Positions 26,817-35,884 of a stretch of 64,000 nt of DNA are shown here, piece by piece. Location: assembly GCA_017634595.1 (NCBI GenBank), contig JAGBNC010000011.1:1-64000 (forward strand), written 5' to 3'. Position numbers and translations under genes: made by a program. The number at the start of each line of letters is the position of its first letter. The stretch's first letter is position 1. Source of the stretch: Bacteroidales bacterium (GTDB lineage: Bacteria; Bacteroidota; Bacteroidia; Bacteroidales; UBA932). Below the pieces are notes generated by a model, which was given only the letters and a program-made list of their open reading frames with translations, did no database searches and was not told the DNA's origin.

Positions 26817-27323
26817 TCAGCGCCTGATGGTCTGCTTCGCGGCAGCCTGTTTGCTCCAGGGCTCGAAGAATGCCTCTATCATGTTGTAAGCTGCAATGGC
26901 TTCGTCTTTTATATGATGGCCGTACCAGCGGGCGTTTATTTTTTCGCCTGAATCATATTCCATATAGATCCGGTATGAATGCCCCCCGCTTATGGGCTCC
27001 TCCACGGAGTAACCGTTCAACTTGTATACCTTGGCATTGGCAAGCAGCTGCTGGAGGGAGTCAACGCTGGCCTGGGTGGCCGGGTATTCTTCATGGATCT
27101 CATCAGCGAAGCGGCAGTCATGGTTGAGCACCACCACGACTTTTGCCGGCTGTCCTGGATCGGCTATGAGTTCGCAATAGTTCTTGCCCAGGCCGGCAGA
27201 ACCGGTGGCAGCGTAGCTGCAGTATATGAGCTTCCCCTTGGGGGCTTTGGCTTGCAGGCTGCAGCCGGTGAGAACGGAGATCATACTCAAGAAGATTATG
27301 AGAATAGTACTTCGGGTTGACAT
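26817..27323 (-). CDS. Lipoprotein of unknown function
   Basis: A 168-residue protein with a signal peptide and lipobox SVLTGC (Cys21). The mature part is mixed alpha/beta with a DSLQQLLANAKVYKLNGYSVEE segment and HSYRIYMEYDSGEKINARWYG, a pattern seen in small periplasmic lipoproteins of Bacteroidota. No domain name is offered with confidence. It follows the transporter gene by 20 nt. Confidence 0.7.
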   Translation of the reverse strand: MSTRSTILIIFLSMISVLTGCSLQAKAPKGKLIYCSYAATGSAGLGKNYCELIADPGQPAKVVVVLNHDCRFADEIHEEYPATQASVDSLQQLLANAKVYKLNGYSVEEPISGGHSYRIYMEYDSGEKINARWYGHHIKDEAIAAYNMIEAFFEPWSKQAAAKQTIRR

Positions 27324-27343
27324 TGCAGTAATAATGATTCCAG

Positions 27344-28753
27344 TTATTTCTTCGATGCCTGATACTCAGCCTTGACTTCTTCAAGGAGCTTCTCAGCCTT
27401 GGCATAACCGTCGGCCGGCTTGTTCCAGAGCAGGGCGAGCAGTATAGCTCCTACAATACCCATGGCGATGGCGGCTATATATACTCCGTCCCATCCGAGG
27501 TTGGGGTTGTCGGCTATGAGGCCGAACACGGCGCCGGATACAATCGGGCTGAGGTAGCAAACGATGCCGACTATGCCGTTGGCGGTAGCTGCAGCCCTCT
27601 TGGTAGCCTGGTTGGAGGCGGCTATACCGAGCAGGGCCTGCGGGCCATAGATAAAGAATGCCGACATTATGAGCATGGCAATGAACAGCCATGGAATATC
27701 TTTCACCTGCCAGAACACGAAGAGGCAGATGACAGCCATTATGGTACATATTGCGCTGGTGCACTGAGCTTTGCTATGGAAGAACTTGTCCGTCGCCCAG
27801 CCGGCGAAGAGCATACCCACTATGCCTCCCACTATCTCGCAGGCGCCCACAATGGAGGCGGCGAGCGTGATGTCAAGTCCCTTGTCCTGCACCAGGATTG
27901 TGGAACCCCAGTCGAGTATGGTGAACCTTATAACATACACAAAGAAGTCTGCAACTGCAATGATCCATATTATTGGATTGCCAAAAGCCATCTTGCTGAC
28001 AAACTTCTTGTAGGCAAGCTTTGTAAATGCGGGGTCTTCAATTTCCTTGGGCGCTTCGTCCTCTTTGTGTGCATCCATGTCTTCCGGATTTGGGAGCCCC
28101 ACTGAAGCCGGGGTGTCCTTGAGGCCGAAAAATATCATGGCGGCACCGAATATTGCAAGCAGAGCCGGGGCCCAGAAGCACCACTGCCATGCGGAGTTGC
28201 CGAAGTGTCCGAGGATTGCTCCGATCATAAGGGCCAGCAGGCCGGCGCCGATAGAGTGGGAGGCGTTCCATATGGACTGCTTGGTGGCGAGCTCCGACGG
28301 CTTGATCCAATGTGCCATGAGGCTTGAGCAGGGGGGATAACCCATTCCCTGAAGGTATCCGTTGATGAGCCACAACGATCCCAGGATGTACACGAAGCCT
28401 ACGGTTGCTTTGCCTGATGCGTCCAGCACGTTGAAGAAACTGTTGACGGCGGGAATGAAGCCGATGGCTATGTTGACCAACGCCGACAGCAGAAGCCCAA
28501 GGGCCATCATGCGCTTGCGGCTGAAGCGGTCGGCAAGCATTCCGTTGATGAATCGGGACACGCCGTATATGACCCCGTTGAGTGTAAGGAAGATACCAAG
28601 CTGAGTTTTGCTTAGGCCAAGTTCCGCCTCAAGGGCGGGCATGGCTATGCTGAAATTCTTCCTTACAAAGTAAAACAGAGCGTAACCTATCATCAAGATG
28701 ATAAGCGTGCGCCACTGCCAGTAGTTGTACTTTTTTACAGTTGCTTTATCCAT
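27344..28753 (-). CDS. MFS transporter of the organophosphate:phosphate antiporter type (GlpT/UhpT-like)
   Basis: A 469-residue transporter with about 12 transmembrane helices. The N-terminus (YALFYFVRKNFSIAMPAL, then GLSKTQLG) and the GMGYPPCSSLMAHW segment match the OPA family, which exchanges phosphate for glycerol-3-phosphate or sugar phosphates. The substrate cannot be told by eye. It has a cytoplasmic loop rich in charged residues around 225-245. It follows the NigD-like gene by 4 nt. Confidence 0.88.
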   Translation of the reverse strand: MDKATVKKYNYWQWRTLIILMIGYALFYFVRKNFSIAMPALEAELGLSKTQLGIFLTLNGVIYGVSRFINGMLADRFSRKRMMALGLLLSALVNIAIGFIPAVNSFFNVLDASGKATVGFVYILGSLWLINGYLQGMGYPPCSSLMAHWIKPSELATKQSIWNASHSIGAGLLALMIGAILGHFGNSAWQWCFWAPALLAIFGAAMIFFGLKDTPASVGLPNPEDMDAHKEDEAPKEIEDPAFTKLAYKKFVSKMAFGNPIIWIIAVADFFVYVIRFTILDWGSTILVQDKGLDITLAASIVGACEIVGGIVGMLFAGWATDKFFHSKAQCTSAICTIMAVICLFVFWQVKDIPWLFIAMLIMSAFFIYGPQALLGIAASNQATKRAAATANGIVGIVCYLSPIVSGAVFGLIADNPNLGWDGVYIAAIAMGIVGAILLALLWNKPADGYAKAEKLLEEVKAEYQASKK

Positions 28754-28757
28754 CTCT

Positions 28758-29420
28758 CTACTTCTTTATTGGCGATGTAATAGTGTTGGTTTCACCCTTC
28801 CATCTCCACTCCAGGGAAATCACAGTCTCTTTTTCTTCGGACAGATACTCCGAGAGAGGGAAGGATGTATAGAAAGTATATGTGTTGCCGGACATTTCTT
28901 CGGCGTATTCGTCCACCATATCGTCTCCGGCATTATGCATCATAATAAGCTTAAGCGTGTCGGAGGTCATAGGGAACTCCCGGATAAGGAGATCCACGGA
29001 GTGCTTGCTTTCGGGGTTGGTGAATATGAGGGTGTTAAGCATGTTCAGGCATCCTCCTGAATACCATACGTCGTTGATTTTCAGCGGAGCTGTCCCCAAT
29101 GAGTCGATGAGCTCGGGCGTAGCGCCTGCGAAAGGCTTCTTGTAGATGGGTACGTGGTAGTCGATGAGCTTGGCAGAATAGTTGTTGCCGTCAATATTGC
29201 CGGTGACATCGAACAGAGCCATGAGCCGCCTGGTCTCTTCCCATTTGGTATCACTGCTGATGTTGCTGAAAACGTAGGTCTTCCCGTCATCGCCCTTGAA
29301 TGAACCGTCGGTCTGTACAAAACCCATCTGGGCGCTCCTGTAGAGTATGGTGTCGGTGTCCTTGCTGCATGCGCAGAGGACCACAAGCATGATTGATGAT
29401 AGTAATAATGAATGTTTCAT
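28758..29420 (-). CDS. NigD-like lipoprotein
   Basis: A 220-residue lipoprotein with lipobox VLCAC (Cys18). Mature features include an OB-like first half and a second half with DSLGTAPLKINDVWYSGGCLNM, then LKLIMMHNAGDD, the arrangement I associate with NigD-like proteins of Bacteroidota (named from a bacteriocin-associated operon in Prevotella). Role unknown. Its start overlaps the Fur-like gene stop by 4 bp. Confidence 0.7.
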   Translation of the reverse strand: MKHSLLLSSIMLVVLCACSKDTDTILYRSAQMGFVQTDGSFKGDDGKTYVFSNISSDTKWEETRRLMALFDVTGNIDGNNYSAKLIDYHVPIYKKPFAGATPELIDSLGTAPLKINDVWYSGGCLNMLNTLIFTNPESKHSVDLLIREFPMTSDTLKLIMMHNAGDDMVDEYAEEMSGNTYTFYTSFPLSEYLSEEKETVISLEWRWKGETNTITSPIKK

Positions 29421-29866
29421 AGCCTTTTCTTTCTAGTCGGGTGACAAATAATCTGAAGTTCAATGCTGTCCATTTTATAGCCGCGGAAACGTTTCCCTTT
29501 GAGCCCTGACTCGACCAGTGGTATCAACCCCTCGTCGTTGATGTCCAGGAACTCATTGTTGCGTGTGTCGTACAGATGCGCGTGCCTGCGTGGATCGACA
29601 TCGAAATACATTTTCCTGTCCGGACTGTAGCGGCGCGAATAGATGCCTTTGTCCGCCAGGTCTGAGAGAATGTTGTAAACGCTTACCTGACTTATGTCGG
29701 AATCCTCTCCCAACTGCTTGCACACCATGTCTGCACTAGCGTGGACGAGTTCTATCATTGCATGATGTACGGCCAGGCGCTGGGGCGTAACTTTGAGTCC
29801 GAAGGAGCGCAGCCTTTTGATGAATCCTTCCTCATCGCGTATCTTTTTCTTGATGATCTGAGGCAT
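29417..29866 (-). CDS. Fur-family transcriptional regulator
   Basis: A 149-residue regulator with the Fur-type winged helix: GLKVTPQRLAVHHAMIEL and DISQVSVYNILSDLADKGI. The dimerisation part has the metal-site-like RRHAHLYDTRNNEFLDIN segment, but the C-terminal CxxC pairs that hold structural zinc in many Fur/PerR proteins are absent; the tail ends KKRL. It may sense iron, peroxide or another metal. It lies between recN and a NigD-like lipoprotein. Confidence 0.88.
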   Translation of the reverse strand: MPQIIKKKIRDEEGFIKRLRSFGLKVTPQRLAVHHAMIELVHASADMVCKQLGEDSDISQVSVYNILSDLADKGIYSRRYSPDRKMYFDVDPRRHAHLYDTRNNEFLDINDEGLIPLVESGLKGKRFRGYKMDSIELQIICHPTRKKRL

Positions 29867-29872
29867 AATTCA

Positions 29873-31489
29873 TCAGTTTTCGTTCATTAACGCCTTTGCA
29901 TTTGCCACAGCCTCAGGAGTAATGCTTTCACCGCTCAATAGGCGTGCGATTTCATTGACCCTGTCTGTGCCTTGCAGCAGTTTGATGCCTGTGCTGCTGC
30001 GCCCGGTGGCGGGGTTGAACTGCTTGCTCACCATATAATGGGCGCTGCCTTTGGCTGCAACCTGTGGCAGGTGGGTAATGGAGAACACTTGCATGGTTTG
30101 TCCCATTTCGCATATCATCTTGCCCATCTTGTCCGCCACGCTGCCTGATACTCCGCTGTCAATTTCGTCGAAAATCAGTGTGGGCATGCCCTTGAACTTG
30201 GCCATTATGGCCTTGAGACTTAACATGATACGCGAAATCTCACCTCCGGAGGCGCATTTCGCCACATCGGTAGGCCGGCTGCCGTCGGAAGAGAACAGGA
30301 AGCGTACTGCGTCCTTGCCTCCGGCACTTGCTTCCGCCGGCTGCAGCTCGACGTTGAAGCTGGAGCGTTCAAGCTCGAGGAAATGCAGATGTCCTTCGAC
30401 TTGCTCGGCGAAGAGCGGCGCGGCGTGGGACCGTGCATCGTGCAGCCTGGCGCTCAGGCTCTCGTATGAAGCTTCAAGCTCAGCAATACGGCGCGAAATA
30501 GCCTGACAGCGCTCATCCAGTTCTTCGGTCCCGCTCACTGCTTGTGAATAATGCTCCTTGATCTCCATCAGGCCCTCGATATCGGAGCACCCGTGTTTGT
30601 GCATGAGCCGGTAGAGCAGGGAGAGTCTCTCTTCCACTTGTTCGAGGCGTTCTCCCGAGACATCTATCCGCTCGGCATTGCTCTCGACCTCGGAGAACAC
30701 GTCTTCAAGCTCGATACGGGCCGATTCGATGCGATCTTCAAGCTCCTGCATCCCTGGCAGGAAACGTCCGGCGTGCTCAATGGCGCGTCTTGCTTCCTTA
30801 AGGCTTTCAGCAACCCCGGTACGCCCTGACGGGCTGAAACAATCAAGAGCCAGTGAAAGATCTTCACGTATCTGCTCGGCATTGGCCAGGGCCTGCTGTT
30901 CTTCTTCAAGTTCTTGAAGTTCTCCTGCCTTCAAGTGCGCTGCATCAAGCTCGTTGAACTGTGCTTTGTTGTAGTCTGATTCCGCCAGGTTGCGCTTGAG
31001 CTCTTCAGTTGCGTCGCTGTATTCCTTTCGCGCTCCGGAGAGCTTTCTCCAAGTGTCGGTGCATTCTTCCAGCAGGCCTTCGTTACCGGCAAAATGGTCC
31101 AGCAGCGAAAGCTGGAAGGCACTGTCGGTAAGCAGCAGGCTGCGGTGCTGGGAATGTATGTCGAAAAGCGTCTCGCTGAGTTCGGAGAGCTCCTGCACCT
31201 GTGCGGGGCAGTCGTCGATGAAACTCCTTGAACGGCCTGATGAATACAATACCCGGCGTATGATACGCAGCCCTTGTGGTGTCTCGAATTCGCCTTCCAC
31301 AACGCAACTCTCGGCACCTTCGCTTATAAGCGACGAGTCGGCCTTGCCGCCGGCCAACAGGCCGAGCGCGCCGAGCAGTATCGACTTACCTGCGCCGGTC
31401 TGTCCGGTAATAATCACAAGGCCCTCCGGAAAAGTGACGTCCAGAGAGTCTATGAGAATATAATTACGTATGTGAAGGCTGCGGAGCAT
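29873..31489 (-). CDS. recN: DNA repair protein RecN
   Basis: A 538-residue SMC-like ATPase for double-strand-break repair. Walker A GQTGAGKS is at 29-36, long coiled coils fill residues ~140-370, and the C-terminal half has the signature CASGGEISRIMLSLK and Walker B TLIFDEIDSGVSG. Length is usual. It starts 11 nt after the omega-like gene. In better-known relatives coaBC lies between them; here it does not. Confidence 0.96.
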   Translation of the reverse strand: MLRSLHIRNYILIDSLDVTFPEGLVIITGQTGAGKSILLGALGLLAGGKADSSLISEGAESCVVEGEFETPQGLRIIRRVLYSSGRSRSFIDDCPAQVQELSELSETLFDIHSQHRSLLLTDSAFQLSLLDHFAGNEGLLEECTDTWRKLSGARKEYSDATEELKRNLAESDYNKAQFNELDAAHLKAGELQELEEEQQALANAEQIREDLSLALDCFSPSGRTGVAESLKEARRAIEHAGRFLPGMQELEDRIESARIELEDVFSEVESNAERIDVSGERLEQVEERLSLLYRLMHKHGCSDIEGLMEIKEHYSQAVSGTEELDERCQAISRRIAELEASYESLSARLHDARSHAAPLFAEQVEGHLHFLELERSSFNVELQPAEASAGGKDAVRFLFSSDGSRPTDVAKCASGGEISRIMLSLKAIMAKFKGMPTLIFDEIDSGVSGSVADKMGKMICEMGQTMQVFSITHLPQVAAKGSAHYMVSKQFNPATGRSSTGIKLLQGTDRVNEIARLLSGESITPEAVANAKALMNEN

Positions 31490-31500
31490 GGCTACTCCGG

Positions 31501-31824
31501 TTATTCTGCCTTGGCGTCGGCTTTAGCGAAGCGGAAGGACAGGTCGCCGTCCTCAAACTCGGAAATCGCCACCAGACCGGGTTTGGGCTGGCGCTCGAAA
31601 TACTTGGAGATTTCGATCTGCTCTTTGTTCTCGAAGGTCTCCTCCATAGTGTCGCGCTCGTTGCGGAACTCTTCCAGACGCTTGTTCAGCTCTTTCTTCT
31701 CTGCAAGTGCGATCTGGTTGGCACGCTGTGCCAGGATTACTACTGTCTCGTAAATATTGCCCGTGGGGGCTGCGAGGTCCTTGATGTCCCTCGTGATAGT
31801 GTTGTTGGGTACTTTAGTTTCCAT
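31501..31824 (-). CDS. rpoZ: RNA polymerase omega-like (Rpb6-type) subunit
   Basis: A 107-residue protein. The conserved core TGNIYETVVILAQRANQIALAEKKELNKRLEEF resembles the Bacteroidota omega/Rpb6 subunit, which helps assemble the beta-prime subunit. It ends in an acidic tail. Its position directly after bamD is typical for the phylum. The symbol is used in the sense of the Bacteroidota omega-like protein. Confidence 0.82.
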   Translation of the reverse strand: METKVPNNTITRDIKDLAAPTGNIYETVVILAQRANQIALAEKKELNKRLEEFRNERDTMEETFENKEQIEISKYFERQPKPGLVAISEFEDGDLSFRFAKADAKAE

Positions 31825-31857
31825 ACTTTTAATACGAACCTCCGGTGCCGGATGGTT

Positions 31858-32652
31858 TCAATATTTTTCTTTTGCTTTGTTATATAGTTTCTCCAGTTCC
31901 TTGCGGCGGTCGGTATCAGGGTATTCTCCTATATAGTTGAAATAGTCATCGTAGAATACCAGATAACGCTCTTTCTGCTTGGACTGGACACTCAGACTTG
32001 CATATTTGTACGAAGCCATGGCGGTGTAGTAGAGGATGTCTTCGCGGTAGCGGTTGTCAGAATCTTCCTTCAGCACATTGCGGAGCGCAACCCTGGCCGC
32101 CAGATAGTCTTCCATCTTATAATAGATGTAAGCATTTTCATATGCTTTGCGGTCAAGCCTCTCGTTGAGGTCGTCGAGCATGCGTGTGCAGACGCTACGG
32201 TATTCACTGTCAGGATGGTTCATCAGGTATTCGCTGATGGCCGTAATCGTCCTGTAGGTGGGCGTCTGATCGAGTTCATAGCGGTAGGTGCTTCTGTACA
32301 GGCAGTCCAGATGCAGGAAAGCAGCTGACTCGGCGAATGAGCTCCTCGGGAAATTCTGCATGAAGCGCTCGAAGTTCGTCTCGGCAGTGTAGTAATCCTT
32401 AGCCCTGTAGTTGCTCAATCCCCAGTAATACTGCACTGTATCGTCACGGGAAGTGCCGTTGGTTATCACCGACAGCGACTCGAACAGCTGGCTTGCCTTG
32501 GTGTACTTACCTTGATTGAAATAGTCGAATGCGGCTGCGTATTTGGCCTCTGAGTCATTGCCCTCGAGCAGCAGCTCGTACTGGCTTTTGCATGATATCA
32601 GGCACAGCGATAATGCGCAGCAGGCGAATATAATGGTTTCCTTGATTTTCAT
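31858..32652 (-). CDS. bamD: Outer-membrane assembly lipoprotein BamD
   Basis: A 264-residue lipoprotein with lipobox CLISC (Cys21). TPR repeats fill the mature protein: YAAAFDYFNQGKYTKASQLFE, YYTAETNFERFMQNFPRSSF, and later repeats with YENAYIYYKMEDYLAARVAL. BamD works with BamA (encoded at 38852) to insert beta-barrel proteins. The start overlaps the trxB stop by 4 bp. Confidence 0.93.
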   Translation of the reverse strand: MKIKETIIFACCALSLCLISCKSQYELLLEGNDSEAKYAAAFDYFNQGKYTKASQLFESLSVITNGTSRDDTVQYYWGLSNYRAKDYYTAETNFERFMQNFPRSSFAESAAFLHLDCLYRSTYRYELDQTPTYRTITAISEYLMNHPDSEYRSVCTRMLDDLNERLDRKAYENAYIYYKMEDYLAARVALRNVLKEDSDNRYREDILYYTAMASYKYASLSVQSKQKERYLVFYDDYFNYIGEYPDTDRRKELEKLYNKAKEKY

Positions 32653-33569
32653 CGTTTCAAATATTTTTCAGCATCAAGTGCGGCGCGGCAACCAGATGCA
32701 GCGGCGGTGATAGCCTGACGGTAATGAGGATCCTGCACGTCTCCGGCAGCAAATACACCTTCGACATTGGTGGCGCTGCTGCGGCCGTCGGTGACAATGT
32801 AACCGGCCTCGTCGGTCTTAATCCACTTGGAGAAGAGCTCCGACTGAGGGTGATGTCCTATTGCCAGGAAGAATCCGTCAATTGCAATGTCGAAAACTTC
32901 TCCGTCCTTTCGCTCCAGCCGTGCGCCGGTAACTCCCGACGAGTCGCCCAGGACTTCGCGGGTGTTGCAATTCCACAGTATCTCAATATTCGGTGTCGCG
33001 GCGACCCTTTCCTGCATTGCTGCGGAGGCTCTGAGCACGTCGCGGCGTACTATCATATATACTTTGTTGCACAGGCCAGCCAGATAAGTGGCCTCTTCGC
33101 AGGCAGTGTCGCCCCCGCCCACTACTGCCACATCTTTGCGGCGGTAGAAAAACCCGTCGCATGTGGCGCAAGCCGACACGCCGAGACCGCGGAATTTCTG
33201 CTCGGAAGGCAGTCCGAGATACTTGGCAGTCGCCCCCGTTGCAATTATTACTGTCTCCGCTTCAAGTTCGGTGCTTCCGTCAATCGTCAGTTTAAAAGGA
33301 CGGACTGACAGGTCGGCTGCAGTAACGGCTCCGCGGCGGATATCGGCGCCAAGCCGCACAGCCTGGCTGCGCATATCACTCATCAGGGCGTTGGCGTCAA
33401 CTCCGTTGGGGAAGCCGGGAAAGTTTTCCACCACTGTGGTGGTAGTAAGCTGTCCGCCCGGTTCAAGCCCTTCGTACAGGACGGGAGAAATAGCTGCGCG
33501 TGCGGCGTAAATAGCGGCTGTGTATCCAGCGGGACCGCCTCCAATGATGAGGCATTTTACTTTTTCCAT
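32649..33569 (-). CDS. trxB: Thioredoxin reductase
   Basis: A 306-residue flavoprotein that reduces thioredoxin with NADPH. The FAD motif GGGPAGYTAA is at 10-19, the redox-active CATC at 134-137, and the NADPH motif GGGDTACEEA around 151-160. The late GVFAAGDVQD motif binds FAD. Length is normal. It sits between the periplasmic-binding-like protein and bamD in a compact cluster. Confidence 0.97.
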   Translation of the reverse strand: MEKVKCLIIGGGPAGYTAAIYAARAAISPVLYEGLEPGGQLTTTTVVENFPGFPNGVDANALMSDMRSQAVRLGADIRRGAVTAADLSVRPFKLTIDGSTELEAETVIIATGATAKYLGLPSEQKFRGLGVSACATCDGFFYRRKDVAVVGGGDTACEEATYLAGLCNKVYMIVRRDVLRASAAMQERVAATPNIEILWNCNTREVLGDSSGVTGARLERKDGEVFDIAIDGFFLAIGHHPQSELFSKWIKTDEAGYIVTDGRSSATNVEGVFAAGDVQDPHYRQAITAAASGCRAALDAEKYLKR

Positions 33570-33570
33570 A

Positions 33571-34761
33571 TTATCGGACTACTGATATCGAGTTGTTTGT
33601 ATTGTAGATAAGGCGCCTTACTGCTGTATTTGTCTTCCCGCTCTCATCGAAACGAAAATCGGTCTGCAGTCCCTTCCAGGGGGTGGTGCTGAGGACTTCC
33701 GGAGAGAAATCGGGATCTTTTTCCAGCATGGAGCCGAAGTAGTTCATCAGATCGTAACCCTGATACACCCATTGCCCGGGATCTCCTTTGAACAGGCTCT
33801 TGTATTGCTTGTTGAACACTTTCACCGCCTGATCGGCGGGGTCGGCGTAATAGGTGGCGCACACGTGAGCGGATGCGGCATGCAGACTCTCTACCTCCAG
33901 GTCGTTGAGGGAACGTATGCGGGATGTGGTGTACACGGCGTTATGGGTGCCGCGGATATTCATCAAGGCTATTTCACGCACCGCCGAGCAGCAGAATTCG
34001 TCATCTTCCGAGGAAATCACGAAGCGGCATGTGCCTCTGACCTTGCCTTCATATGCGGACGGAGTGGAGGATACCTCGTAAGGGATGCCCTCTTCGCTCA
34101 TTCTCTTGGCCATACGTGCGGTCGTTTCTCCTTCTCCCTCATTTACACTCTGCAGAAGCACTACTATGTCGCCGCCGCGTTTGTCGGCCGCGATCCAGCG
34201 CACCAGCTCGTCAACCTGGGCCTCCCATCCTGCAGGGGCCTGGATGACATTGTGAGTATCGGTCAGCTGTGCTACTTTAGGATCTAGAGGGGATATGATA
34301 AATTTGCCTCTGGCACGGGGCAATATACGCTGTATGTCGTCGTAACTCACGGGGCCGATTATCAAGTCGCTGCTTTCCAGATCGGCAATGCCGGGCATGC
34401 CCACCGTAGAATCGAAGACTGAGAGCTCAACCGGTCTGCTTTCTGTGGACAGAGCGTCTGCGGCCATAAGTACTCCGCTGTAGAAATCCAGGAAATTGCT
34501 GTTAGGGGTGCCGGTGCTCTTCAAGGGAAGAATCAGCGAAACCTTGACGGAGCGCAGGATCTCATTTTCCTCCATTGCTTCTTCAAGAGGGGAAACGACA
34601 TCCTTTTTGTCTTCGCTCAGAGGTACAAAAGCATTGTCGGAGTTCTTCACTGCCGTGCTGTCTTTCGCCGGCCTTCCACCAGGGAAAAGATACCATTGGG
34701 CCGAAGCTCCGAGAGGCATTAACATGGTAAAGACCAAAATGGTAAGCAGATAACGTCTCAT
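33571..34761 (-). CDS. Exported periplasmic-binding-fold protein (ABC receptor-like)
   Basis: I place the start at 34761 (MRRYLLTILVFTMLMPLGASAQ), giving 396 residues with a signal peptide; the ATG overlaps the glycosyltransferase stop (ATGA). The mature part resembles type I periplasmic-binding proteins: VSLILPLKSTGTPNSNFLDFYSGVLMAADAL, SDLIIGPVSYDDIQRI and a C-terminal GYDLMNYFGSML. Related Bacteroidota proteins often carry an N-terminal LysM domain, which is missing here. No permease is nearby, so uptake is not implied. Confidence 0.75.
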   Translation of the reverse strand: MRRYLLTILVFTMLMPLGASAQWYLFPGGRPAKDSTAVKNSDNAFVPLSEDKKDVVSPLEEAMEENEILRSVKVSLILPLKSTGTPNSNFLDFYSGVLMAADALSTESRPVELSVFDSTVGMPGIADLESSDLIIGPVSYDDIQRILPRARGKFIISPLDPKVAQLTDTHNVIQAPAGWEAQVDELVRWIAADKRGGDIVVLLQSVNEGEGETTARMAKRMSEEGIPYEVSSTPSAYEGKVRGTCRFVISSEDDEFCCSAVREIALMNIRGTHNAVYTTSRIRSLNDLEVESLHAASAHVCATYYADPADQAVKVFNKQYKSLFKGDPGQWVYQGYDLMNYFGSMLEKDPDFSPEVLSTTPWKGLQTDFRFDESGKTNTAVRRLIYNTNNSISVVR

Positions 34762-35879
34762 AGTGTTTCTGTAAACAAAAGCAGTTCCTTGCAGAATCCG
34801 GACCAAGACAGGCGCCGGCGCTCTTCTTTTATATGATTTATGCAGTTGTCACGCAGTTCGCTGTCGCTGAAAAACCGGAGTATGCCATCCTTGATGCATT
34901 CCGGATCGGCCTTGTCCACCACTATCCCGGTGCCGCGTCCTTCGACGGTGGCACGAAGGGATCCTGTGTCCGTGACGATCATAGGGACTTCAAAATTGCA
35001 GGCGAGAGCATTGACCCCGCTCTGAGTTGCGCTGCGATAGGGAAGTACGCTTACGTCGGAGGCGCTGAAGAACCATTTGACTTCCGAGTCGGGGATGTAA
35101 TTGTTGAACAAAAAAATCCTGTCCTTGCCCGGACTGGCGTCAATGGCTTTCTGATATTCACTGAAATCTCCGTAAGGCTCTCCTGCGATGATCAGCCTGT
35201 AGTCCCCTGGAAGGCGGCCGAAAGCGTCGATGAGTATGTCGAGACCTTTATATCGTCTGATCAGTCCGAAGAACAGCAGGTTCTTGCCGCCTGGCTCAAT
35301 GCCCAGGTGCCGCTCGGCCTCATCTTTGGGCACCCTCTCTCCAAAATGAGTGTAAAGGGGGTGGGGGAGTACCTTATAGCGGGCGTCTTTCTTCCAGTTG
35401 ATCAAGTCCGCAGCGACTTCATTGCTCATGGTGATGCAGCCATCGACGGCTTTCAGGAACCAGCGGGTGAGCGGTTTGTCGAAAAAATGCGGTTCGTGCG
35501 GGATGACATTATCCATGATGGCCACAACCTTGCAGCCGGGTCCCACATGACGGGCTACAGTGCCAAGCGACGGCGCGAACCATGACATCCAGTAACGGAC
35601 AATCAACAAGTCGGCGCCCCAGGCGCGTATCGCCCTTGCCGCCTTGAACCACGAGAACGGGTTGACCGTGCTGAGCACCGCTTCAGACTCCACCGGTAAA
35701 GCACTGTCCCCCGGACCGACGTACTGAGTCTTTCCGGGGAACAGGAAATCTGGATATTGAGTAGTAAAATTGAATGCCTTGACTGTACAGTCCCGGCTCA
35801 GTCCGTCAAGCAGGCTTGCGTTGAACTGGGCGACTCCTCCTCTGAAAGGATAGAAACAAGACAGTATGGCTACTTTCAA
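34758..35879 (-). CDS. Glycosyltransferase family 4 protein
   Basis: A 373-residue GT-B glycosyltransferase. The N-terminal loop is SCFYPFRGGVAQFNASLL; the C-terminal domain has NLLFFGLIRRYKGLDILIDAF and ASDVSVLPYRSATQSGVNALACNFEVPMIVT, the region that binds the nucleotide sugar. Donor and acceptor are unknown; envelope glycan synthesis is a reasonable guess. It starts 5 nt after the ompH-like lipoprotein gene ends. Confidence 0.92.
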   Translation of the reverse strand: MKVAILSCFYPFRGGVAQFNASLLDGLSRDCTVKAFNFTTQYPDFLFPGKTQYVGPGDSALPVESEAVLSTVNPFSWFKAARAIRAWGADLLIVRYWMSWFAPSLGTVARHVGPGCKVVAIMDNVIPHEPHFFDKPLTRWFLKAVDGCITMSNEVAADLINWKKDARYKVLPHPLYTHFGERVPKDEAERHLGIEPGGKNLLFFGLIRRYKGLDILIDAFGRLPGDYRLIIAGEPYGDFSEYQKAIDASPGKDRIFLFNNYIPDSEVKWFFSASDVSVLPYRSATQSGVNALACNFEVPMIVTDTGSLRATVEGRGTGIVVDKADPECIKDGILRFFSDSELRDNCINHIKEERRRLSWSGFCKELLLFTETL

Positions 35880-35884
35880 CGGTC

